Shown here: one piece after another, positions 23,671 through 33,090 of the stretch
Position numbering within the stretch: position 1 is the stretch's first letter
Layout of the letters: every line of letters begins with the position of its first letter
Assembly (NCBI GenBank): GCA_015680685.1
Contig: MNCI01034627.1
Span: 1,270,645-1,334,644 of the forward strand
Origin: Gnetum montanum
Lineage: Eukaryota; Streptophyta; Gnetopsida; Gnetales; Gnetaceae
Reading direction: 5' to 3'
Length of the DNA stretch: 64,000 nt
Notes under the pieces: generated by a model
Seen by the model: the letters and a program-made list of their open reading frames with translations, nothing else
Told to the model about the DNA's origin: nothing
The model's database searches: none
Program-made: the position numbers and the translations under genes

Positions 23671-24950
23671 TGGCAGGAGAAAACATCATGGACAGCAAGC
23701 AACTATTCTTACCACTGTCCATCAATGGACTGCATGGAACGATTACACAAGAAATCAACATGGAGTCTATTGATTTAGGCTCAACAACGAACGATACTTT
23801 TGTGGCATCAACTCAACAAACACTAGATCGTCTTGAAACAATGACCAAGACTCTATACCTAGAAACTGATAGCATCACCGAAGACCCTTTGACTAAATTC
23901 ACCATTACTGTGTCAGATGACAAAGTTAAAATCCTGAAACTAAGTACATTGCTAAGCCCGCAACTAGCCAATGCCATAGCACAAGTGCGTAAAGACAACA
24001 TAAAAGAATTCGCTTGGTCTTACACTGACTGCCTGGGCTAGACCCTTGAATAGTCCAGCACAACATTATACTTGATCCAAAATTAAGACCAGTGAAATAA
24101 AAAGCACGTAAGGTTAAGCCTAAGGTAGCGTTGGTAGTCTGCAATGAAATCACCAAACTTTATCAGGCTGGTTTCATTCAGGCTGTTGACTATGCTGAAG
24201 GGGTATCCAACATGGTCATTGTCCCAAAGAAGAATGGAAGCATTCGCCCATGCATTGATTTCTGGGACCTCAACGTTGCAACCATAAAAGATGACTTTCC
24301 CCTACCTAGCATTGATCAACTGGTTGACTCGACTATTGGGCATGCCTTATTCTCTTTTATGGATGGCTTTTCAGGATATAACCAGATTTGGATTAACCCT
24401 GAACATCAACTTAGGATAACCTTCATGACACCATGGGGTACTTTTTGCTACACGATGATGCCATTCGGTCTTAAGAATGTCGGTGCTACATACCAAAGAG
24501 CGATGACATTTATCTTTAGTGATTATATCTTCAACTCGCTCAATGACTATGTGGATGATATCTTGGTTAAATCAAAGACATCAGAACAACACGTACAAGA
24601 TCTTGACTTGGTACTAAAATGTTGTTTAAAATATGAGTTGAGACTTAACCCAAAGAAATATGTCTTTGGAGTCAAAATAGGTAAAATGCTTGGATTCATA
24701 GCCTTGAAAGCAGGGATACGAGTAGACCCTGATAAGGTTAAGGCCATAAAAAACTTAAAACCACCTAGCAACCTTACCAAACTTCATGGTCTACAAGGTA
24801 GATTATAATTCATTAGATGATTCATAGAGAAACTAACAGGCAAGTTGAGTCCTATGCAGCATCTATTGCATAAGAACGTCCATTTTGAATGGAATCAGCA
24901 GTGCCAAGAAGCTTTTGACAACATTAAGACAACACTGGCTCAGCTACCAA
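23671..24950 (+). pseudogene. Reverse transcriptase of element A
   Basis: RNA-dependent DNA polymerase that copies the element RNA. A sequence TTATTGGCAG before 23671 looks like a splice acceptor. The start region reads MDSKQLFLPLSINGLHG. Core motifs: VSNMVIVPKKNGSIRPCIDF (from about 24208), FMDGFSGYNQI, FGLKNVGATYQRA and the catalytic YVDD (24548-24559), followed by KYVFGVKIGKMLGFI and DPDKVKAI, typical of the Tat lineage. A 1-bp deletion at about 24028 relative to B shifts the frame, and stops occur near 24044 and 24806. Catalytic residues are otherwise present. Confidence 0.9.
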
Positions 24951-25340
24951 TAGTTTATCCTCCACAGAACAATAGACCGTTCTATATCTACCTTGCAGCA
25001 TCAGACTCATCAATCGCGTCCATGCTTTGTTAGAAACAAGGTGATGGAAGTGAAGTTCCTGTCTATTACTTAAGCCATGCATTAGTAGCCCATAAGAAGA
25101 AGTATAACGAGCTGGAGAGGTCATGTTTAGCTCTTACCTTTTCCTTAAAGAAATGGCAACATTACCTCTTTCGTAACCAAGTCAATATAATTTGCAAGGA
25201 TAATGTGCTCATAGCCATCACAGGAAACATTTATGAGTCAAGTAGAATAGCTTGTTGGAAAGCCATGATAGCTGATTTTGACCTACACTACATAGCGTAA
25301 TCATCAGTTAAGGGTCAAGCCATAGCAAATCAAATGACTA
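24951..25340 (+). pseudogene. First (gypsy-type) RNase H domain of element A
   Basis: Reads RPFYIYLAASDSSIASML, then VPVYYLSHALVAHKKKYNELE, LALTFSLKKWQHYLF and SRIACWKAMIADFDLHYI. The usual catalytic D-A-S near the start is altered (AASDS), as expected for Tat elements, whose original RNase H is degenerate and which carry a second one. Stops fall at about 25031 and 25297. Confidence 0.8.
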
Positions 25341-25399
25341 CATCACCAACGCACGATTAGGCAATGATAGAGCCAGAGTTCCCTGATGAAAATGTGAGT

Positions 25400-25840
25400 G
25401 CAATAGACATAGTACCCGATGACTACGATGTCATTTTGAACTTTGATGGAGCATCCACCTCTCGAGGAGGAAGTGCTACCACCATCATCACCTATCCCTC
25501 TTGGGAGATCTGACCCTTTGCTTATCGTTTCAACTTTCACTGTACCAACAATGTAGCAGAGTACGAAGGTCTCCTTAGAGTTCTCATGGCAGCACTAGCT
25601 TCAGACATCACACGACTGGTAGTCAGAGGCGACTCACAATTAGTTCTAAATCAAGTCACAGACATTTATGCGTGCAAAGTGCAACACTTACAACCATACT
25701 ATGATTTGACTAAGCACTTACTGAAGCGATTCAAAAATATAGATGTGCAACATGTTTCCAAAAATGATAGCACCATTGCAGATGCACTTGCCACATTAGC
25801 TCTAAATATATTGCCAAACATGTTTCACACATTGCCCAGT
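25400..25840 (+). pseudogene. Second, archaeal-like RNase H (aRH) of element A
   Basis: Removes the RNA strand of the RNA:DNA hybrid. Catalytic D-E-D-D residues are visible: FDGAST (about 25441), CTNNVAEYEGL (about 25543), RGDSQLVLNQ (about 25628) and IADALATLAL (about 25776). This domain order, RT - RNase H - aRH - integrase, is diagnostic of the Tat lineage. A TGA at 25510 breaks the frame in the first third. Confidence 0.85.
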
Positions 25841-26017
25841 TCTATAATCAGTTGTACTAAACCCATAACTGATACTCCCGATGAATTACTGGTTGCATCC
25901 GTTAGTACAATGCAGGCTGTAGAATGGTACAATGACATAAAGGAGTACCTTTTACATGGTGAACCACCTCAACATTTGACGAATGCACAAAAGGACACAG
26001 TACAAAAATGTTCTTGA

Positions 26018-27171
26018 CAATATGCATTGGCAGGTGACACATTGTGTCATCAATCCTACGAAGGCATCTTGTTAACATGCATTAGTAGCACTGATGCCCA
26101 AACCATTGTTGAGCAAGTACATGATGGGCTATGCGGAGGGAACATAGCACCCAAAGCAATGGCAACAAAAATAACACGTTTGGGCTATTATTTGTCACAC
26201 ATGGAGTACGATTGTTTCTCCAAGGTCAAAACGTGTAGTATCTGTCAAAAACATAGCAATTTGATACATGTTCCGCCAAATGAGCTGCATATAGCACAAA
26301 TCACCTGGCCTTTCCAGAAGTGGGGGTTAGACATTATTGGACCAATAACTCCCCCATCTTCTGTAGGACATAGCTTTATCATAACCACAACAGAGTATTT
26401 CACGAAATGGGTAGAAGCTATTAACCTCAGGAAGACCACATCCAAACGCATATGCAACTTCATTCTGGAAAACATTGTAATCCACTTTGGCATCCCGATG
26501 ACCATCATTATTGATAATGGACCACAATTCAGCAGTGTTGAAACAAAAACTTTCTGTGATAGCTTAGGCATTAGACATTTGTTCTCGTCCCCATATTACC
26601 CTCAAAGCAACGGACAAGTAGAAGCCACGAACAAGATTTTCATCTCAGTGCTAAAGAAGATGCTTACGCAGAGTAAGAGAAAATGGCACAAACAGTTGGT
26701 ATATCCGTTATGGGCTTATCGCACTACACATTGGATGTCCATAGGTAAAACTCCATATAGCCTTATTTATGGTTCTGAAGCTATTTTACCTTTGGAGTTG
26801 CAGGTACCATCCTTAAGGATCACACTCTCCGAACTCCTTGATGAGGGTCAAAATAATGACTTGCGTGTTGTTGACTTGGACTCTATGGAAGAAGAATGTA
26901 CACGTGTGCTTGATCAAATTGATGATACCAAAAACAACAGTGACAATGCCATCAATATGACATTCACAAGCACCTGATCAAACAAGGTGATCTCATACTT
27001 AAGGCAGTTCATGAACATGTGGAAAAGTTCGCAGTAAACTAGGAAGGGCCCTACTTGGTCACCAAAGCATACAAAAATAGAGCATTTAAGCTAGCTGACA
27101 TGAATGGTAACGAGCTCACTCATCTAATGAACCACCTATACCTCAATCCATTTCACGTCTCAAAATCGTAG
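26018..27171 (+). pseudogene. Integrase of element A
   Basis: Inserts the cDNA into the genome. The zinc finger (GLCGGNIAPKAM ... CSICQKH) has Asn where B and D have His, so it is probably damaged. The catalytic triad is complete: Asp in KWGLDIIGP (26330-26332), Asp in IDNGPQFSS (26513-26515), Glu in GQVEATNK (26621-26623), giving the D-35-E spacing. A 316-codon stretch (26027-26977) is open, then a frameshift moves into the C-terminal GPY/F module (EGPYLVTKAYKNRAFKLADM, 27040-27100), ending at TAG 27169-27171. No chromodomain is seen. Confidence 0.9.
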
Positions 27172-27850
27172 GTATGCCAACATCCTGGAATCATGATAGA
27201 AAACTGATACCACAAAACGTCTTGGAATCATGACAGAAAACTGATACCATAGAACGTCCCAGAATCATGATGGAAAACTAATACCACAGAACGTCCCAGA
27301 ATCATGATGGAAAACTAATACCACAGAACGTCCTGGAATCATGATGGAAAATTGATACCACGGAACATCCTAGAATCATGACAGAAATTTGATACCACAG
27401 AACATCCTGGAATCATGATGGAAAACTGATACCATAGAACATCCTGGAAACATGACGGAAAACTGATACCACAGAACGTTCTAGAATCATGATGGAAAAT
27501 TGATACCATAGATCATCCTGCCATTATGACGATAAGCTGGCACCATAGTTCGTCTGCAATGACAATGAACTAGCGCCCATCCGGTACAACACTAAACTAC
27601 CACATTTTTGTTTGCCAGAGTCCGCTAAGACTATAAATTGGTTTGCCTCTCCTCAGTCTTCCAAGACTATAAACTAGCAATGCACTATCTGTTATGATGC
27701 TAAACTGGCAACGTCCAATGGGTTATGACATAAAACTAACCCATGATAATCTGCTACGACTATAAACTGGAAACTTCATCTCTAGTCTCCCGANCTGCTA
27801 CGACTATAAACTGGAAACTTCATCTCTAGTCTCCCGATTGGTAGCTACAT
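27165..27850 (+). repeat. TAAACT array 3 of element A (after integrase), with assembly join 3 at 27784
   Basis: About ten units of roughly 40 bp (27170-27530) with ATCATGATGGAAAACTGATA and CCACAGAACGTCC. They are followed by units GACTATAAACTGG, GACTATAAACTAGC and ATGATGCTAAACTGGC to about 27780. Tandem repeats at this site are typical of Tat elements. The 43 bases before the N at 27784 are duplicated after it, which is an assembly artefact. B has the same array (41045-41700). Confidence 0.85.
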
Positions 27851-28891
27851 TCAAACTTCATCAGAGCCGTTGCCTCACTCATCATCAGTTGATCCTAATA
27901 ACATTGTTGCCATGCATATTCAATGCTTGAAATCTCATCTAGTGCCTCTGTTTCATTAGCGGCTATCCAAACCTAAGCTTACTCACTCATTCGTTGTTTT
28001 CTTGTCTTCTTAGAGTTGTGTTTGCAGGATGACACTCAGAGGTGTTCATACGAGAATGCACTCCGTCACAGTGGCAAGGTACCATATTGTTCCTAATGCA
28101 TGCAACTAGATTAATTGATCTATTCAAATGTACTTTCCTAGTCCCCGAGACATTCCCCAGTTCTCTAAAACTCCCGCTTCCCCCTTCTATTCGATTACAG
28201 TTTCTAGATATGTATCCCAAAACCTTGAGTACATTATTGCATGCTCTAACACTCTCAAGCAATTGTAGCACACAACATGGTACTTGAGCACGAGTACAAG
28301 ATCAAAATAGAGCTCTTTGCAAAAAAAAGGGGGGGGAACCCCTGGCACTTTCCATACAAGCCTCAGGTGGGAAGGTAGTTGTCTTGGAACCAAGTACTCA
28401 TGTCTCAAACACTTGAGTAATATCTCATTGTGTAGCTTTGGCTCTCTACCAACAGGTTTCCTTTAACATTAAATAGAGGTCCTATTCCTCCAAAGAACAC
28501 AACACATCACCACGTGGCTTTGGTTACACCAACAAGTCCTCTTAAACACTAAACAAGAGTCTTGTTCCGCCAAAGGATGCACACCTCACGTGTCGGTTAT
28601 AAATCTGCTAGACAATGGCTATCGACAAGGATCAACATGACCTGTATAGACATCAAAGCATCCTCTTCACCATGCACAATCCCTTGATCAGTTCCCAATC
28701 TCCACAATTTTTGTCCCCCTATCTAGCTACAAATTTTTTTTCCTCAATTCCATGTACTACTAAACACGGTGCGATGACATTTGGCCAAGTGCTAAAGGAC
28801 AATATTTTTACCAAGTTGCTTGTGATGTTTTGTACTTCTTTCTCGATGCTTCTCGGGTTGATTCCTCCAAGCATCAACAAAGAGGGGCCAA
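27851..28891 (+). other. 3' untranslated region and polypurine tract of element A
   Basis: Homologous to 40000-41040 in B, 11684-12770 in D and 61095-61865 in E. It carries two to three roughly 80-bp units with CAACACATCACCACGTGGC and CAAGAGTCTTGTTCCGCC at 28430-28600. It ends in the polypurine tract CAACAAAGAGGGGCCAA (28875-28891), directly followed by the LTR start TGAAACACC. No supported gene. Confidence 0.7.
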
Positions 28892-30105
28892 TGAAACACC
28901 ACAAAATTTTGAGCTTAGAATCAAGCTAAAATCATGATGCTCCCCACCATGACTAAAGCTTGACGCCCTCACGAACGGCTTCAAACGGAGTCCAACTATG
29001 CAAGAAAGGGTTCCATGGAATCCATAGAAGACTATGGCGACATCAGGCATCAAACCTGGTAAATTTTAAGCTCTAAATACTTGGTTTTTAGTGAGTATGC
29101 AGAGTGCACGCCCAACGTGTATGCCTAGTTTGCATGCCCAAAGTGTACGCCCAACATACATCATCCAGTGTGCAGCACGGCGTACACCAGTGGAAGTCTT
29201 CCAAAACTATATCAGATCAAGTTCAATTGAGTTGAACATCGACAGGCAGCATTCTCGTAACATCTGAGCTCAAATCCGAGGGTTGAATTGGATACTTCCT
29301 ATTGTAACAGTAGTTTGTAAAAATGAATTCTTTTGTTTTAGTTAAGTCTGTACGCTGAGTTCACATGGCCAGCATGTACACGCTGGCATGCAGCAGCGCA
29401 CATTGGCATGTAGCACGCTGCATAGTTGTAATATTCTTAGCACTCGGGCAACACAACCACCTGTCACCAGATCTAAAATTCCAGCGTCGCACAGCTAATC
29501 ATCCCATCTCAAATCTAAATTTAATGCCCAAACTTGTATAAAAATTGAGATTTTTGACCAGGTCGGGGTTTGAAAAATTGGAGAATCTTGGCAAAAATTT
29601 GGGCAACCGACACTGAGAACATCTGCAACACCCATCCTATACGCTAGACCTGGACACTGCACACTGATCATATAGCCTCCACGCTGTGCCTGCAGTCTGA
29701 ACTAGCATACTATCACACCTCTGCATCCATTGGGGCTCTTCATCCGCCTTGTGTCAGATTCACAACTGCGTCTAGACCAGTGCATTGTAATTTTCATTAT
29801 GCAATAATATTGTTGCATTTTTGGCCAAGATTTATTACAGTTTTTGTTTGTATTTCTTTATCTCTTGTTTACATTCCAGAACGCTGATTCACATTTTTCA
29901 TACTATTTACATATAACTCAGCATATTGCACATTGGCATATGTTTAGGGAAATCCTTGTTTGATCCACGTGTGGACCACCCGAGGTACTCTACCTTCATC
30001 AGTTCCAACTCACCCTCAAGTGAAGGTAGGGTCTTCTGTGCTTGTCTGTAGATCTCTCGGTGTGCATTTCGTTCTAGCTACGCACTAACAATTTTAGATA
30101 GTACA
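28892..30105 (+). repeat. 3' LTR of element A (1214 bp)
   Basis: Starts TGAAACACCACAAAATTT after the polypurine tract and ends GATAGTACA. Length agrees with the two LTRs of B. The middle (29100-29420) is rich in GCGTGC/GCACGC blocks, for example GTACGCCCAACATAC and CGCTGGCATGCAGC. A possible TATA box TATAAAAAT lies near 29530, but B, D and related copies have GTACAAAAAT there, so it is weak. Confidence 0.85.
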
Positions 30106-31059
30106 GGTAAGCCGACAACACATAGAAGATTTGCTCATGTCATCGCCTCTTGCTACTATTAAACATCTTTTTCAGAAGGTTAATGATGGCTTTGTTTGTT
30201 TCCTCTACTTGACCATTCACCTATGGGTAGTACAGTGATGAAAAAGAGTGTTTGATGCCAATGTTGTAGCAAAAGGTTTTGGTTTCTGTGCTACTAAATT
30301 ATGGCCCATTGTTTGTCATAATAGTCATCGGAAGACCAAACCTTGTTACTATGTTATCCAAGATAAAGTGGAAAACCTATTGAGATGTGGTCCTTCTCAG
30401 GTGAATAGTCTCTACCCACTTTGTGAAGCATTCGGTTGTGGTGATAATGAAGCTATGTCCTACAGAAGAGTTAGCTGTGATGGGTTCTATGATATCTAGT
30501 CCCCAACTTTGGAATGGCCATGTGATCTATGTAGAATGTAATTCAATGGGTGACACATGTATGAGATTTGCATGGCATTAACATACACCACACATCCTAA
30601 CTTTGGCAAGGCAATCTCATTCTATGCAAGGCCAGTAGTACCCTAGGCATTTGAGTTTTGTTGCCATAGCCCTGGGAGCTATGTGTCCTCTGCACAATCC
30701 CTCATGGACTTTGTTAATAATATTTTGTGCTTCTCCCCCACTAACACAAGTTAGCAATATCCCATCAAAGGAGCATTTTCATAAGGTGTTATCTCTTACA
30801 AGGACATATTTCCATGCTCACTTCCCTATTGCATCCTTTTGAGCAGACGTCAAGCCATGTGGGGGTTCACCATGTTGGAGGTAAGCTTTAATGTTGGTGT
30901 ACCACTCTTAGGTATCTGTTGCACTTATAGATGTAATCTGTGCTACTTGAGTAATAGGATCTATGCATTCTATTATCAAAGTGGGCAAGGTGGCAAACAT
31001 GTGCAATGACACATTTAATGCTAACGTGGCTAACACATTAGCTATTGTATTCTTGTTAC
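30106..31059 (-). pseudogene. Element X: integrase and aRH fragment
   Basis: Minus strand, right to left: the end of the second RNase H (NTIANVLATLALNVS, about 30960-31059), then a zinc-finger region and integrase core to the middle of the domain at 30106. Stops and frameshifts are frequent. Element A's LTR abuts it on the left and element C is inserted in its RNase H on the right (GTTAC at 31055-31059 is the expected target duplication). More diverged from A, B and D than they are from each other. Confidence 0.7.
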
Positions 31060-32601
31060 TAAAACACCCCAAAATTTGAAGACATTCTTGCTTCACCAGG
31101 CCTTTGCAATTTGCGTAGCGTTATGGTAGTTCTTCAGGATATGGATGCTCTAATTTTTAGACTGTCCACTTCAGCAAGTTTTCTAAGCTAAGGAGTTCTG
31201 CTACGCTACGCTATGCCATGTAGTGTAGCAAACTTTAGAAGATGCTTACAGAAGCACAGTGATGCGCTATGCTACGCAGCATAGCACAATGTGGCAAAAG
31301 CTAGATGACCAGTCCTCTAACCTGACTTCAAGTCCTTCGGCAATGTCTACTTCTGTTAGAAAGTAACGAACTTGGCAAAATCAAGTCATGTTTGCTGCTA
31401 TGCTATGCTTAGCTACATGGCATAGCGAGCTATAGTAATTCTGTGAAAGTCAACAGGAGGCAACTCAAAGGGTGAGATCAGCGAGTTTGCAAGCTTCATA
31501 GTACAAAAGACAAATTTTGCATATTGACGATGTTTTTCATCACTAAGGCTAGTTGCTATGCTATGCTATGCTACGTGGTGTAGCATAGGGTAGAAAAAAT
31601 GTGACAAGAAGTTAACGCACTCCAAAGGATTCCAACACATGAGGAAAGACATAACGCAATTTCTCACTTCAAACTGGTGGCTATACTATGCTATGCTATG
31701 CTGCATAGTGTAGCATAGTGTAACAAGATGCTATGCCATGCCAAGCATGGTACACTACAAGGCATACGAAGACGAGGCAAGTAGTTTCGTGACATCAATG
31801 CACTTCACCTAATCGCACCGTTACTCTGATAATGTAATTACGACATGGCAGGTTTGTAATTATGACATGGCAAGTTCACCCAATGATCATACAGGCACGT
31901 GTAGCTTAGATAGATCAGCATAAGCCTAGGGCACGTGGCATTCAAACTGCATCTTTCGCACATCCTTGGTCCTATAAATACCCCAATGAGCAATGTTTAA
32001 AGGGCTTCTTCTTTTTTCGGCGCCTGGGCTCCCCTTGACATCTTAGCATTCTAACTCTTAGACTCTCGAGCATTGTAAGCTTTCTATTTAACACTGTAAA
32101 TAGTTAGCATTCTTAGTTTGCATTCTCGTTCTATTCTCTTCTACCACCTTGGTAGTACTTTGCATTGTTAATGCCAGAGTCCGTGTTCAAGTTCACAGCC
32201 CTTGCTCTACATGTCTTGGTTACTCTTGGGATCTCTGTAGTTCTCGACATTGTGCAACCAATGGTATTCATATTGACAGAGCAAGGTCATAGCTTTGAAG
32301 AGATGAACATTTTCTAACTGCATTTTACATTATCTCCTGTTTACAGTTGCATTTTACATGGTTTTCTGTCTCTTTTGCATCTAAGTATTACTTCGTGCTA
32401 TCAATCTCATTTTTCTTTAAATCACACATAGTAAAAGGTTATATAGACACCGACTAAGTCCCTATTTGATTGACTAGATCATTCAGGGTCCCCCATTTTC
32501 ATCTCTATCCAGCACGGCCCTCCCACGGAAACAGGGTCAAGACCGTGGTCGGCCGACAACCCCTTGGTGTTTTCTCGCAACTAATGTTTTTGGTCTCTAC
32601 A
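31060..32601 (+). repeat. 5' LTR of element C (1542 bp)
   Basis: Starts TAAAACACCCC (TGAAACACCCC in F, a G to A change) and ends GGTCTCTACA. U3 contains five GCTATGC/GCATAGC palindrome blocks (about 31195-31235, 31262-31290, 31393-31435, 31545-31590, 31675-31745). Downstream are the same G-box and TATA box as in F. Confidence 0.8.
31932..31980 (+). promoter_or_regulatory. LTR promoter of C: G-box (31932-31937) and TATA box (31973-31980)
   Basis: GCACGTGGCATTCAAAC and CCTATAAATACCCC have the same order and spacing as in F, although flanking U3 sequence has diverged. The start site is inferred 25-30 bp beyond the TATA box. Confidence 0.75.
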
Positions 32602-32608
32602 ATCTTTC

Positions 32609-32627
32609 TGGTGCTAGAAGGAGGACC
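32609..32627 (+). other. Primer-binding site of element C
   Basis: TGGTGCTAGAAGGAGGACC, seven bases after the LTR end, identical to that of F. Confidence 0.75.
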
Positions 32628-33090
32628 TTTTGGTGTTCTTTCTGCATGTCATAGTAGTCTTGTCAACCTTCTGCACCCTAACACACATTAGCGTAAACTT
32701 GACACCCATCTCTAGTTGTTTACGTATCGTATGGTGCAGATCGGTCGCCTCAATGGTTCCTCGGGAACCCTATAGGACATAAAGCCTCCAATTGCTAGTT
32801 GAATTGCCTTTCTTTCTTTTACAGTAGTCTTGCATGCATTTTGTATCCTATCACATACTAGCATAAACATGACACCCTTTCACGGTTGTTTACGCATCAT
32901 GTGGTATAGACTGGTCACCTTGACGGTTCCTTGAGAGCTCAGCAAGACATAAAGCCTTCTTTTTGATCACTTGTCAACTTGTTTGCTTTTACCATTTGCA
33001 AAACTGTTCAGCTATTCAATTTCTTTACTTTTTTTCATTTTCAAAACTTCTTAGCTTCTTCCACTTGAAAAACTTCCTAGCTTAGTTGCA
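32628..33090 (+). repeat. Leader of element C with two to three units of the family-2 leader repeat
   Basis: GACACCCATCTCTAGTTGTT (about 32701) recurs as GACACCCTTTCACGGTTGTT (about 32873), a period of about 172 bp. Contains the phrase AGTAGTCTTGCATGCATT shared with the F array. Shorter than in F, so copy number varies between elements. Confidence 0.7.

Larger units (their letters stand above)
14232..30105 (+). mobile_element. Element A, family-1 Tat-type retrotransposon, 5'-truncated, with antisense gene between protease and RT
   Basis: Order on the + strand: gag (from its middle), Pro-rich linker, protease, TAAACT array, antisense gene (minus strand, 18379-22103), spacer, second TAAACT array, reverse transcriptase, RNase H, second RNase H, integrase, third array, 3' untranslated region, polypurine tract, 3' LTR (28892-30105). 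The 5' LTR, primer-binding site and start of gag are missing. The right flank is GGTAA (30106-30110). Layout matches element B throughout in inverted orientation. Three single-N assembly joins fall inside it. Confidence 0.85.

Noticed and set aside
27170-27550. Regular repeats about 40 bp apart that resemble a CRISPR array
   Set aside because: The units are contiguous and degenerate with no unique spacers, lie in a plant retrotransposon, and match the known tandem-repeat site after pol.
31060-31070. Junction X/C taken as a rearrangement breakpoint like that at 14.2 kb
   Set aside because: 31060 is a proper LTR start (TAAAACACCCC, TGAAACACCCC in F), so it is a normal insertion of C into the RNase H of X.
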